Source of the DNA: Gracilibacillus suaedae | GTDB taxonomy: Bacteria > Bacillota > Bacilli > Bacillales > Amphibacillaceae | Length of the DNA stretch: 64,000 bases | Reading direction: 5' to 3' | Assembly (NCBI RefSeq): GCF_017599345.1 | Contig: NZ_JAGFVL010000060.1 | Coordinates: 1-64,000 of the forward strand | In this document: in pieces, positions 49,328-57,625 of the stretch | How positions within the stretch are numbered: position 1 is the stretch's first letter | How the letters are laid out: each line of letters starts with the position of its first letter | Translations under genes and position numbers: made by a program | The notes under the pieces: generated by a model | Seen by the model: only the letters and a program-made list of their open reading frames with translations | The model's database searches: none | Told to the model about the DNA's origin: nothing

Positions 49328-50155
49328 ATGAATGGTTGGCTCGTTTATCGTAAAGAGGATTCCGAGAAGAATCACGCATTCATAGATTGGATACAAACAG
49401 AAGCAGCAAAACTTGGTATGGAGCTTGAACTTGTTATCTATCATGAGCTGACATATGGTATTCAAGATCGCCGCCTTTTTATAGATTGGAAAGGGCGAGA
49501 TTACCCGGATTTTGTGATGATGAGAGCAATTGATCCACTCCTCTCACGGCAGTTCGAATTACTAGGCATTCGAGTCTATAACGATTCAAGAGTGGCTACT
49601 ATTGCCAATGATAAAGCACAAACACATCAACTATTTGCTACTTATGGAATTCCGATGGTTGATACAAACTTTATCAACAAAGCTGAGTTAATGAAGTATT
49701 CATTCCGTTTCCCGATTATAGTAAAAGAAGTTAATGGAAGAAGCGGAAATCAAGTACATTTGCTTGCTTCTGTAGAAGATTTACCGTCATTAACGAGTGA
49801 GAGATACATTGTGCAATCATTAGCAACGCCTGGGAAAGATCTCCGTGTTTTTGTCATGGGTGGTAAAGTGATTGGCAGTGTGCTTCGAGAGTCTGATAGC
49901 GATTTTCGAGCAAATTATACCCTTGGTGGAAAAGCAACACTGTATCGATTATCTTCGTCAGAGCAGGAATTGGTGGATCACATCATTTCCATTTTACCAG
50001 CTGATTTTATAGGGATTGATTTTGTCTTTGATGATCAGGGGGGACCTTTGTTCAATGAAATAGAAGATATTGTCGGAAGCAGAACACTTACGAGTCTAAC
50101 AGATATAAATATTGCGAAACTATATTTGGAACACATTTTGAAAAGTGCCCGATAA
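49328..50155 (+). CDS. RimK-type ATP-grasp ligase 2
   Basis: 275 residues from ATG 49328 (GAAGGGGGCC ahead; upstream frame starting at 49280 is promoter DNA). Same fold as the 44229 protein but diverged: YRKEDSEKNHAFIDWIQTEA at the start, FPIIVKEVNGRSGNQVHLLA, YIVQSLATPGKDLRVFVMGG and IGIDFVFDDQGGPLFNEIED with the metal-binding acids. Its last four codons (KSAR, stop) are already the first unit of a 21-nt repeat array. Divergent from germination subunit B (169 bases between). Substrate unknown. Confidence 0.87.
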   Translation: MNGWLVYRKEDSEKNHAFIDWIQTEAAKLGMELELVIYHELTYGIQDRRLFIDWKGRDYPDFVMMRAIDPLLSRQFELLGIRVYNDSRVATIANDKAQTHQLFATYGIPMVDTNFINKAELMKYSFRFPIIVKEVNGRSGNQVHLLASVEDLPSLTSERYIVQSLATPGKDLRVFVMGGKVIGSVLRESDSDFRANYTLGGKATLYRLSSSEQELVDHIISILPADFIGIDFVFDDQGGPLFNEIEDIVGSRTLTSLTDINIAKLYLEHILKSAR

Positions 50156-50267
50156 ATAAACGAAAGTGCCCGATATCGATTGAAAAGCGCCCGAAAAATG
50201 TCCAAAAGTGCCCGATATCTCTCTGAAACCGCCCGATATCCACCAAAAAGTGCCCGATACCAAAGCA
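50142..50267. repeat. 21-nt-phased array, AAAGTGCCCGATA word (6 units)
   Basis: Six units of exactly 21 bases begin at 50142, 50163, 50184, 50205, 50226 and 50247. Each has AAA(G/C)(T/C)GCCCGATA or a near copy, then 8 variable bases. Unit 1 overlaps the end of the ATP-grasp gene and supplies its stop codon. Same period and the same AAAGTG opening as the array at 26601. Confidence 0.87.
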
Positions 50268-50418
50268 GACGGAATCAAGAGGTGTCTGCTTTGTGGGAAC
50301 TTATTTTCTTATGCTATACTAATGGTAACTACAATTTTTTCCTCCATATTTCCGTTCTATTTTAATTACATACCATAGAGAAAAATAACCATCTGAAGAA
50401 GAGAGGAATGTATCTGGT

Positions 50419-51900
50419 TTGAATATTTTACTATCAAAACTCTTGGAAGTTGTACTAGCAGTTCTTCCCATAACAATTATTGTCGTAATTTTAAATTTTA
50501 CCCTGACTTCACTTGATGTTACCTTAATTATCCGCTTTTTAATTGGTGCAGTCTTTATTATTATCGGTTTATCGATCTTTTTATTAGGTGTTGATCTTGG
50601 AATCACCCCGATTGGTAAACATCTAGGAAAAACGATTGCGAAATCAAACCGCTTATGGATTGTGGTTATATCCGGGTTATGTTTAGGGTTTATTATTTCC
50701 ATTGCGGAACCAGATCTACATATTTTAGCTGGGCAAGTAGAGATGGTAACCTCAGGAGCAATCGGAAAATATATCTTAGTTGTGGTAGTATCGATTGGTA
50801 TTGCAGTCTTACTTTCGATTGGTCTCGTAAGAATTGTCCACAACATACCTTTATTTAAAATTTTAACGGTGCTGTATGGGATTGTCCTTGTAATTGCCAT
50901 CTTCACCTCACCACAGTTATTAGCGATTTCCTTCGATGCGTCTGGTGCGACAACAGGCGCAATGACGGTACCTTTTATTCTGGCATTATCAATCGGTATC
51001 TCTGTATTGAAAAAGGATAGTAAAGCATCGGAAAAGGACAGTTTCGGACTTGTTGCGATTGCGTCTGTCGGTGCGATTATTGCAGTCATGTTGATGAGTA
51101 TTATTACCAATCAAGCGGAATTGACCGGAACAATGGAGCAAGCTCACCCTGTTTCAGGCTCTGTATTTGCACCGTTTCTCCACGAATTTGGTCACATTGC
51201 TCAAGAAGTAATCCTCGCATTGTCACCAATTATCGTGATATTTTTAGTATTTCAAAAACTATCATTTAAACTGTCGAAAACTAATTTCCGTAAAATTATC
51301 ACAGGTCTTGTCTTTACTTTTATTGGATTGGTTCTTTTTCTAGTCGGAGTAAATGCAGGATTTATGGAATTAGGTACCGAACTAGGATATAGTATTGCCT
51401 CGTTGGACAATAAAGCGTATATTGTAATTATCGGTTTAATCTTAGGGATCGTCACGATATTGGCAGAGCCTGCTGTGTATGTATTAACAAATCAAATTGA
51501 AGATGTAACTAGTGGTTATGTGAAACGTAAAGTGGTCCTCTTTACATTAGCGATCGGGGTTGGAATTGCCGTAGCCTTATCAATGCTGCGAATTTTAGTC
51601 CCAGATTTACAATTGTGGCATTATCTATTACCAGGTTACCTAATAGCGGTTGCGTTAATGTATGTAGCACCGAAACTATTTGTTGGTATTGCATTTGACT
51701 CTGGTGGTGTTGCCTCAGGACCGATGACCGCAACTTTTATTCTGGCATTTACTCATGGAGCAGCGGATGCGATAGAAGGTGCAGATGTTATTGTTGACGG
51801 ATTTGGTATGATAGCAATGGTAGCATTAACACCACTTATTACACTACAATTATTAGGGCTGATCTTTAAGGTGAAGTCGCGAAAAGGAGGCATGGAATAA
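50419..51900 (+). CDS. DUF1538 membrane protein (putative transporter)
   Basis: 493 residues, about 14 helices arranged as an internal repeat: each half has a LFLLGV(D/N)LG(I/F) or VLFLVGVNAGFMELGTELG segment, an IAEPDLHIL or LAEPAVYVLTNQIE segment (AEP motif in the membrane), and an AISFDASGATTGAMTVPFIL or AFDSGGVASGPMTATFILAF segment. The inverted-repeat plan with broken GA(M/T)T helices is transporter-like. Start is TTG 50419 with GAGAGGA upstream; ATG 50408 is out of frame. A PII-like gene overlaps its stop by one base. Substrate unknown. Confidence 0.85.
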   Translation: MNILLSKLLEVVLAVLPITIIVVILNFTLTSLDVTLIIRFLIGAVFIIIGLSIFLLGVDLGITPIGKHLGKTIAKSNRLWIVVISGLCLGFIISIAEPDLHILAGQVEMVTSGAIGKYILVVVVSIGIAVLLSIGLVRIVHNIPLFKILTVLYGIVLVIAIFTSPQLLAISFDASGATTGAMTVPFILALSIGISVLKKDSKASEKDSFGLVAIASVGAIIAVMLMSIITNQAELTGTMEQAHPVSGSVFAPFLHEFGHIAQEVILALSPIIVIFLVFQKLSFKLSKTNFRKIITGLVFTFIGLVLFLVGVNAGFMELGTELGYSIASLDNKAYIVIIGLILGIVTILAEPAVYVLTNQIEDVTSGYVKRKVVLFTLAIGVGIAVALSMLRILVPDLQLWHYLLPGYLIAVALMYVAPKLFVGIAFDSGGVASGPMTATFILAFTHGAADAIEGADVIVDGFGMIAMVALTPLITLQLLGLIFKVKSRKGGME

Positions 51901-52565
51901 TGTTGCCTAATAGGAAAACACCTCATTTTGAAATCATACATGTCATTGTCAAGTTTGGCTTAGGAAGTAAAATTTTAAAAGAAGCTAAAAAATGTGGTGT
52001 GAAAGGTGGAACCCTTTTTATTGGAAAAGGAACGATCAGTAATAAAATATTAAATTTATTGTCGATCACAGACATGCGCAAAGAGATTGTCATGATGATC
52101 TCCAGTCGAAAAACAAGTAAAAAAACATTAGAACATTTAAATAAAGTGTTTCGCTTTGATAAACCAAACCACGGGATCATTTTTACTACTTCTTTAACGA
52201 GCTTGATGGGAACAAGAAGTTGCCAAATGGATGATAATGAGGAAAGAGGTGACGAAGAAATCATGTATCAAAATATTATGGTTGTAGTTGATAAAGGAAA
52301 AGCAGAAGAGGTTGTGGAAGCAGCACAAAAAGGTGGCTCTAAAGGCGGAACGATTATCAATGCACGTGGATCGGGCGTCCACGAGACGAGTAAGCTATTC
52401 TCCATGGATATTGAACCTGAAAAAGAAATCGTAATGATACTTTCAGATGAAAATTATACCGATGCCATTTGTGAAAAAATTAGTGAAGATCTGAAAATTA
52501 ATGAACCCGGTAATGGCATTATTTTCGTACAAGATGTGAATCGAACATACGGAATTTACGAGTGA
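51900..52565 (+). CDS. Double PII-like (GlnB-fold) regulator
   Basis: 221 residues in two PII-like repeats: residues 12-100 (HVIVKFGLGSKILKEAKKCG, GGTLFIGKGTISN, EIVMMISSRKT) and 123-218 (NIMVVVDKGKAEEVVEAAQK, GGTIINARGSGVHETSK, EIVMILSDENYT, GNGIIFVQDV). The GlnB glycine loop is replaced by KGGT. Start ATG overlaps the DUF1538 stop (TAATG), so the two form a unit. PII proteins sense adenylates or 2-oxoglutarate and gate transporters (GlnK-AmtB, SbtB-SbtA), so a control role on DUF1538 is inferred. Confidence 0.85.
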   Translation: MLPNRKTPHFEIIHVIVKFGLGSKILKEAKKCGVKGGTLFIGKGTISNKILNLLSITDMRKEIVMMISSRKTSKKTLEHLNKVFRFDKPNHGIIFTTSLTSLMGTRSCQMDDNEERGDEEIMYQNIMVVVDKGKAEEVVEAAQKGGSKGGTIINARGSGVHETSKLFSMDIEPEKEIVMILSDENYTDAICEKISEDLKINEPGNGIIFVQDVNRTYGIYE

Positions 52566-52632
52566 TTTTTTTGAAAATAAGAGCGTCCAGGAAATAATAG
52601 AACTTCTCGCGATCTGAAAAAGGAGAATAATA

Positions 52633-53484
52633 ATGCGAAGCGAAAAGGAAATGATGGATTTAGTGATTGATTTTGCTAAAGCAGATGATAGAGTTCGTGT
52701 AGTAGGGATGAATGGCTCCCGTACCAATCCTAACATCAAAAAAGATCGCTTCCAGGATTATGACATCGTTTACCTAGTAACAGACATGGCTTCTTTTCTG
52801 GCAAACAGGAAGTGGATCGATTATTTTGGTGAGCAGATGATTATGCAAACACCGGAAGAATCAGCATTATTTCCTGCTACTTTAGGTAACTGGTTTAGCT
52901 TTTTGATGCAATTTACTGATGGAAACAGAATCGATTTAATGCTTATTCCTTTAGAAGAATTAGATCTCTATCTGCAAAATGATAGCTTAACAGAAATATT
53001 ATTAGATAAAGATAACCTAATAGCAAACCGTCCGGTCCCGAATGAGAGCAGTCATTTTCTAAAAAAACCGTCAGAACAGCATTTCACCGATTCCTGTAAT
53101 GAATTTTGGTGGGTATCCCCATATGTAGCAAAAGGGCTATGCCGAGGGGAATTTTTTTATGCGACCTTTCATCTGGATAGAGTATTACGAGAGGAATTGT
53201 TACGAATAATAGCATGGAACGTTGGTGCGGAGCATGATTTCAAAGTGAATCTTGGTGCTGCTAATAAATTCCTTCATCATTATCTAGATGCCGATATATT
53301 GAAAGCGTTACAAGAAACCTATCACATAAATTCGTTGGACAAATGTTGGGAGTCGTTATTTTCAATGCAAGAAATATTTCAACAACAGGCAAAGCAATTA
53401 GCTAATCGCCTTGGATTCGATTATCCTGATCAGTTTGAGAAAGTTATACCATATATTCATAATCTTCAGCAGCAATACAGATAA
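52633..53484 (+). CDS. Aminoglycoside 6-adenylyltransferase (AadK/ANT(6) family)
   Basis: 283 residues. The nucleotidyltransferase motif (GMNGSRTNPNIKKDRFQDYD with the catalytic DYD acids) is followed by RIDLMLIPLEEL. The C-terminal helical domain with NEFWWVSPYVAKGLCRGEFF and LRIIAWNVGAEHDFKVNLG is diagnostic of ANT(6)/AadK. These enzymes adenylylate streptomycin at position 6. Chromosomal AadK genes are common in Bacillus and often weakly expressed. AAAAGGAGAATAATA is the ribosome site. It shows no mobile-element context. Confidence 0.9.
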   Translation: MRSEKEMMDLVIDFAKADDRVRVVGMNGSRTNPNIKKDRFQDYDIVYLVTDMASFLANRKWIDYFGEQMIMQTPEESALFPATLGNWFSFLMQFTDGNRIDLMLIPLEELDLYLQNDSLTEILLDKDNLIANRPVPNESSHFLKKPSEQHFTDSCNEFWWVSPYVAKGLCRGEFFYATFHLDRVLREELLRIIAWNVGAEHDFKVNLGAANKFLHHYLDADILKALQETYHINSLDKCWESLFSMQEIFQQQAKQLANRLGFDYPDQFEKVIPYIHNLQQQYR

Positions 53485-53513
53485 TGAAATAACAATAAAA
53501 GCGTTCTTCATTT

Positions 53514-53698
53514 TCGCGGACATTTAGTACGTTATTCCGACTGAAATATGCCTATTTTAGAAGTCCACGGACATTTATTCCGTTATTTCAGTAAATTTCT
53601 ATAGAACTGGCTTCTATTTTTGTAAATAACGGAATAAATGTCCGCCAACACCTCTATAGGAGCACTTTTTTAAAAGATAACGGAACAGATGTCCGCGC
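53514..53698. repeat. Inverted word cluster, GGACATTTATTCCGTTAT
   Basis: Two direct copies (GGACATTTAGTACGTTAT at about 53518 and GGACATTTATTCCGTTAT at about 53569) are followed by two inverted copies (ATAACGGAATAAATGTCC about 53625 and ATAACGGAACAGATGTCC about 53676). The set is palindromic overall and could fold into a long stem. It does not have the 21-nt period. Confidence 0.65.
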
Positions 53699-53733
53699 CA
53701 ATGCCATATATGCTTATTCTACACAACACCATA

Positions 53734-53905
53734 TTACTTTGTATGTTTCTCATAAGCACGAAGCCATTCTTCAAAAGCTAGAGAATAACCTTGCAGCATA
53801 AAACTATCTTTCACGGACATTTCTGCAATGACAACAGGTTCAGGAATTGGGTTAAAATATCCTGATGTGAGAACGGTGACTGGTATGATGATGTCATCGA
53901 AGCTC
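53734..53905 (-). pseudogene. C-terminal gene fragment, family unknown
   Basis: The minus strand reads SFDDIIIPVTVLTSGYFNPI, then PEPVVIAEMSVKDSF and a LAFEEWLRAYEKHTK end before TAA at 53736-53734. It reads like a real protein end but has no start. AAGGAGGAGC at its 5' end probably belongs to an out-of-frame 28-codon frame or to the lost gene. Not recognised. Confidence 0.35.
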
Positions 53906-53921
53906 CTCCTTGCCGAACCCG

Positions 53922-54506
53922 TTAATTTCTTTTCCCCATCATACCATAGAAGAACAGTTTAATGATATCTTCTGTTAACGGTAAAATATGATCGCTAATA
54001 TCATCTTTCTTCATATAATCTTTAAACATATGAATATAGATCATGATCGCTTCTGTTGAAATATCTTGATGAATATATCCTTTGCTTTTCCCTTCAGCTA
54101 TCAACTGGTTGAATAAGGGAAGAGCTTTTTCTTGATAAACCTTATCGATATACGATCCTTCATTTGTAAAATCATGCATCAAGTAGTGATATAATTCCTC
54201 ATTAATTTTTGCTGCATCATCTGTTTTATTGAAGATAATCTGTTCAATTTTTTCTGGAAAACTGATATCGCTATCTATAATATCTTGAAATTTTTGATAT
54301 TCCTTTTCGACAAAATAAACCATTGTTTCATAAATCAGTTTTTCTTTGCTTTCGAAATAATTATATATGGTAACCTGGGAGACATTCGCTTCACTTGCTA
54401 TTTTGGCTATCGGAACATTTTTAATTCCATAATTAGAAAATAGTTGAAGTGATACTTCCAGGATTTTATTCATTTTTCGTTGAGTTCGTTTTTTAAATCC
54501 ATCCAT
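53922..54506 (-). CDS. TetR-family regulator
   Basis: 194 residues from ATG 54506 (AGAGGTG six bases upstream; GTG 54515 overlaps it). The N-terminal helix-turn-helix is typical (KILEVSLQLFSNYGIKNVPI, then ANVSQVTIYNYFESKEKLIY). The remainder is a helical ligand/dimer domain. Divergent from an ABC exporter operon whose promoter carries a perfect inverted repeat at 54607, the likely operator. Confidence 0.9.
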   Translation of the reverse strand: MDGFKKRTQRKMNKILEVSLQLFSNYGIKNVPIAKIASEANVSQVTIYNYFESKEKLIYETMVYFVEKEYQKFQDIIDSDISFPEKIEQIIFNKTDDAAKINEELYHYLMHDFTNEGSYIDKVYQEKALPLFNQLIAEGKSKGYIHQDISTEAIMIYIHMFKDYMKKDDISDHILPLTEDIIKLFFYGMMGKRN

Positions 54507-54578
54507 TGTTGTCACCTCTTGTATAGTATTTTAAGTTAAATTATGAAATATAACAATGATTTTATTTCAAAAAATTCC

Positions 54579-54605
54579 TTGATATTAGTCATATACTTTT
54601 ATAAT
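54579..54605 (+). promoter_or_regulatory. Candidate promoter of the ABC exporter operon
   Basis: TTGATA at 54579-54584 and TATAAT at 54600-54605 with a 15-base spacer (shorter than ideal). The operator palindrome follows immediately. Confidence 0.45.
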
Positions 54606-54606
54606 A

Positions 54607-54632
54607 TGAAATATATAAGTTAATATATTTCA
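54607..54632 (+). promoter_or_regulatory. TetR operator palindrome
   Basis: TGAAATATAT / ATATATTTCA with a 6-base centre, a perfect inverted repeat located between the -10 and the ABC ATPase start. A related half-site ATTATGAAATATAA lies nearer the TetR gene at about 54540, so the regulator may also control itself. Confidence 0.7.
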
Positions 54633-54651
54633 AAACTTAGGAGGTTTTGAT

Positions 54652-55551
54652 ATGAACATGGTTGAGGTAAAGGGAGTAACAAAGAGGTTTGGTAAGTTCA
54701 CCGCTCTCAATGGTATTGATTTAGAAGTGAAAAAGGGAGAAGTGTATGGTTTTATTGGGCCGAATGGTGCTGGTAAATCGACGACTATACGTGTTTTATT
54801 GGGAATTATTCAAGCAACGTCAGGAACTGCGAAAATATTTGGTAAGGATGTCTGGAAAGATGCGGTAGAAATCCATCGCAAAGTGGTTTACGTACCGGGG
54901 GATGTCCATCTTTGGGAAAATTTAACCGGGGGAGAAATCATAGATACCTTTTTAAAATTACGTGGAGGAATTAACAAGGAAAAGCGTGATGCATTAATTG
55001 AGAAATTTAAGTTAGATCCACGTAAAAAAGCTGGGACGTATTCGAAAGGGAACAGACAAAAGGTAGCATTAATTGCTGCTTTTGCATCTGAGGCAGATTT
55101 GTTTATTTTAGATGAACCGACTTCTGGACTTGATCCTTTAATGGAAAATATTTTTCAGCAATGTGTAGAAGAAGTGAAATATGAAGGAAAAAGTGTCCTG
55201 TTATCCAGTCATATTTTATCCGAAGTGGAAAAGCTTTGTGACCGTGTCGGCATTATTAGACAAGGGGAGATAATAGAAACTGGTACATTAGATGAATTAC
55301 GCCATTTAACAAGAACGAACATTATTATCGAAACAGAAAAATCTGCGGCAACCTTAAGTGATCAATCAGGAATTCATCAATTTACAGAGGAAGCCGGTGT
55401 ATATTCATTCCAGGTAGATCCTGAAAAACTATCCACCGTTATGCTGAAGGTTAGTGAGTTAGGTGTCAAACGAATTGAAAGTACACCACCCACTTTAGAG
55501 GATTTATTTATGCGTCATTACGAAACAGACAATGTAGCGGAAAAGAGGTGA
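54652..55551 (+). CDS. ABC transporter ATP-binding protein
   Basis: 299 residues. Walker A GPNGAGKST, signature YSKGNRQKVALI (KG in place of the usual SGG, seen in this subfamily), Walker B LFILDEPTSGLDPL and H-loop LLSSHILSEVEK, then a C-terminal domain ending LEDLFMRHYE. TTAGGAGGTTTTGAT precedes the ATG. It drives the large permease encoded next, four bases after its stop. The set resembles tetronasin-type polyketide exporters. Confidence 0.92.
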   Translation: MNMVEVKGVTKRFGKFTALNGIDLEVKKGEVYGFIGPNGAGKSTTIRVLLGIIQATSGTAKIFGKDVWKDAVEIHRKVVYVPGDVHLWENLTGGEIIDTFLKLRGGINKEKRDALIEKFKLDPRKKAGTYSKGNRQKVALIAAFASEADLFILDEPTSGLDPLMENIFQQCVEEVKYEGKSVLLSSHILSEVEKLCDRVGIIRQGEIIETGTLDELRHLTRTNIIIETEKSAATLSDQSGIHQFTEEAGVYSFQVDPEKLSTVMLKVSELGVKRIESTPPTLEDLFMRHYETDNVAEKR

Positions 55552-55555
55552 TGGA

Positions 55556-57151
55556 ATGCTTTTTCATCAATTGCAATTTTTGCTCAGATTTAATGCGCGT
55601 CAAAATTGGCTTGCCAGTATTATTTGGACATTGTCAATTGTTGGGATCACAGTTGTGGTAGCAGGTACTTTTGTGAACCTTTTTGGATCTGAACAGGAAC
55701 GCAATACAATGGCTCAAACACTTGAAAACCCTGCAATGGTTGCGATGGTTGGACCGGTATATGGGGTTGATGACTATACGACAGGTGCAATGATGGCGAA
55801 TCAAATGCTATTGTTTACTGCTATTGTTATTGGAATTATGAGTATTTTAATGATTTCAAAATTAACTCGGAAGCAAGAGGAAGAAGGGAAATTTGAATTA
55901 ATTCGCTCGATGCCGGTTGGTCGCTTATCAAGTTTGAGCAGTGCGCTAATATTAGTAGCATTAGTTAATTTGATTATTGGGATGGCAACTACATTTGGTT
56001 TAATTGTGATCAATGTAGAAGGTATTGATGTAGAAGGTTCGATCATGTATGGCGCAGTTTTAACGGTAACGGGTCTCATGTTTACTGGCATTACGGCAGT
56101 GATTACCCAGTTAACAGAAACATCCCGTGGTGCAACAGGGTTATCAATCGCTGTATTGCTTTTGGCTTACTTTGTCCGAGCGATTGGAGATGTCAGCAGT
56201 GAAGCGTTAAGTTTAATATCACCATTAGGCTTAATCTTGCGGACAGAAGTATACGTGGAAAACATTTGGTGGCCGGTAATCGTTTCGGTTGTGATTACAT
56301 TGGTATTTACGGTGCTAGCTTTTTACTTGCATAACCGAAGAGACTTAGGGGCAGGTTTACTGCCATCTAAGCCTGGTAAAAATGAAGCTTCAAAGCTCTT
56401 ATTATCACCACTTGGCCTCATATTGCGATTGCAGCGTACTCAGGTTATTTCCTGGCTGGTGGCGATGCTCTTTTTAGGTGCCTCATATGGATCGGTCTTG
56501 GGCGATCTGGAATCATTCTTTGCAGATAATGAAATGTTTCAGCAACTCCTAGGAGATAATTCGGAATATACGATGACAGAACAGTTTATGACGATGCTAA
56601 TGGTGATTCTATCGATATTTGCGACAATTCCAATGGTCATTTCTTTTTTGAGAGTACGTGGGGAAGAGAAGAAAGAGCGTAATACCCATCTATTAACTAC
56701 AGGCATTTCAAGATATAAATTACTAAGCTATTATCTTGGTGTATCAGTAGTAATTGGTGTCGCTTCATTATTTATCACACTGTACGGATTGTGGGCAGCA
56801 GGAGCGGCGGTAATGGACGATCCGATTCCTTTGGAAAATATCTTAATAGCGGGGACGTCTTATTTACCTGCGATGCTAATTATCTTAGCGATTGCCAATC
56901 TATTATTTGCCTTTTTGCCAAAATGGACATCATTAGTGTGGGCATATCTGGTATTTTCGTTCTTCACTGTATACTTAGGTGGGATGATAGACATACCAGA
57001 ATGGTTAGCAAACATTTCGAGTTTTAATCACATTCCACAAATTCCAGTAGATGAATTTACGTGGTCGCCATTAGTGGTCTTAGTATTAATTGGCATCATC
57101 GCGTTAATAGTTAGTCAATTCGGATATCGGAATCGAGATGAGATAGGATAA
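55556..57151 (+). CDS. ABC exporter permease with two six-helix halves
   Basis: 531 residues with 12 hydrophobic helices in two halves of about 265 residues. LTRKQEEEGKFELIRSMPVG in the first half and FLRVRGEEKKERNTHLLTTG in the second are the equivalent cytoplasmic loops. This is the fused ABC-2 permease of antibiotic exporters of the tetronasin-resistance kind. The TetR upstream should sense the exported compound; its identity is unknown. Confidence 0.88.
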   Translation: MLFHQLQFLLRFNARQNWLASIIWTLSIVGITVVVAGTFVNLFGSEQERNTMAQTLENPAMVAMVGPVYGVDDYTTGAMMANQMLLFTAIVIGIMSILMISKLTRKQEEEGKFELIRSMPVGRLSSLSSALILVALVNLIIGMATTFGLIVINVEGIDVEGSIMYGAVLTVTGLMFTGITAVITQLTETSRGATGLSIAVLLLAYFVRAIGDVSSEALSLISPLGLILRTEVYVENIWWPVIVSVVITLVFTVLAFYLHNRRDLGAGLLPSKPGKNEASKLLLSPLGLILRLQRTQVISWLVAMLFLGASYGSVLGDLESFFADNEMFQQLLGDNSEYTMTEQFMTMLMVILSIFATIPMVISFLRVRGEEKKERNTHLLTTGISRYKLLSYYLGVSVVIGVASLFITLYGLWAAGAAVMDDPIPLENILIAGTSYLPAMLIILAIANLLFAFLPKWTSLVWAYLVFSFFTVYLGGMIDIPEWLANISSFNHIPQIPVDEFTWSPLVVLVLIGIIALIVSQFGYRNRDEIG

Positions 57152-57161
57152 CGGGACAGGG

Positions 57162-57539
57162 TTAGTGTCCCACTTTCAATGAATAGGGGACATTTCGTTT
57201 ATTCTCATTCCCCATTCCAGGGAAGATAATCGTCCATGGCATGCTTGTTTTAGCTGGTAAGCGGAGTCTGGATTCCTTGATATGCTGGCTGGCGATTTGC
57301 TTGCAGTCTTGATAGAGCTGGATGTTGATGTTGGTTAGGTCGGTTTCTTCCGGTTGGAAGTTATGAATTAATGTTGTGATGAGTAAGTCATTGCGATGAT
57401 TTACTGCACTTCTGATCGGAACAAATGTGACGCCATCTTCAGCATCCTTTTTTGTTTGCTCAAAAATCTTCTTTATTTCTAAACGATCTTTATTACTAAT
57501 GGTCCTGTTCCAGGCATCTTCAAAGTGTAATTTCTGCAT
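57162..57539 (-). CDS. SLAP-domain protein
   Basis: 125 residues. LHFEDAWNRTISNKDRLEIK and VPIRSAVNHRNDLLITTLIH followed by LPAKTSMPWTIIFPG are the SLAP (SecA2-region accessory) domain pattern. Such proteins occur singly or in tandem in Bacillales and are linked to accessory SecA2 surface export; no secA2 is nearby. AGAGGAGCG precedes ATG 57539. Convergent with the ABC operon with a ten-base gap and no clear terminator. Confidence 0.8.
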   Translation of the reverse strand: MQKLHFEDAWNRTISNKDRLEIKKIFEQTKKDAEDGVTFVPIRSAVNHRNDLLITTLIHNFQPEETDLTNINIQLYQDCKQIASQHIKESRLRLPAKTSMPWTIIFPGMGNENKRNVPYSLKVGH

Positions 57540-57625
57540 GTTTACGCTCCTCTAAAAAATTCTGAAAAAACAATCAATATATGTCAGTTTTTGTCGATAT
57601 AAATAAAAAGGAGGGGATTATAGCA

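Larger units (their letters stand above)
53485..53921. other. Intergenic region with inverted words and a gene fragment
   Basis: 437 bases. 53514-53698 holds an inverted set of GGACATTTATTCCGTTA-like words (separate entry). 53734-53905 holds a C-terminal gene fragment on the minus strand. Nothing else is readable. Confidence 0.5.

Noticed and set aside
50180-50365. Plus-strand frame with KSAR-type seven-residue repeats
   Set aside because: Again the 21-nt array read through; no ribosome site, and the frame runs into non-repeat promoter DNA.
50319-51110. Long antisense frame (263 codons) over the DUF1538 gene
   Set aside because: Low-complexity Ile/Thr/Pro-rich translation typical of the reverse of a membrane gene; no ribosome site; the sense gene has clear motifs.
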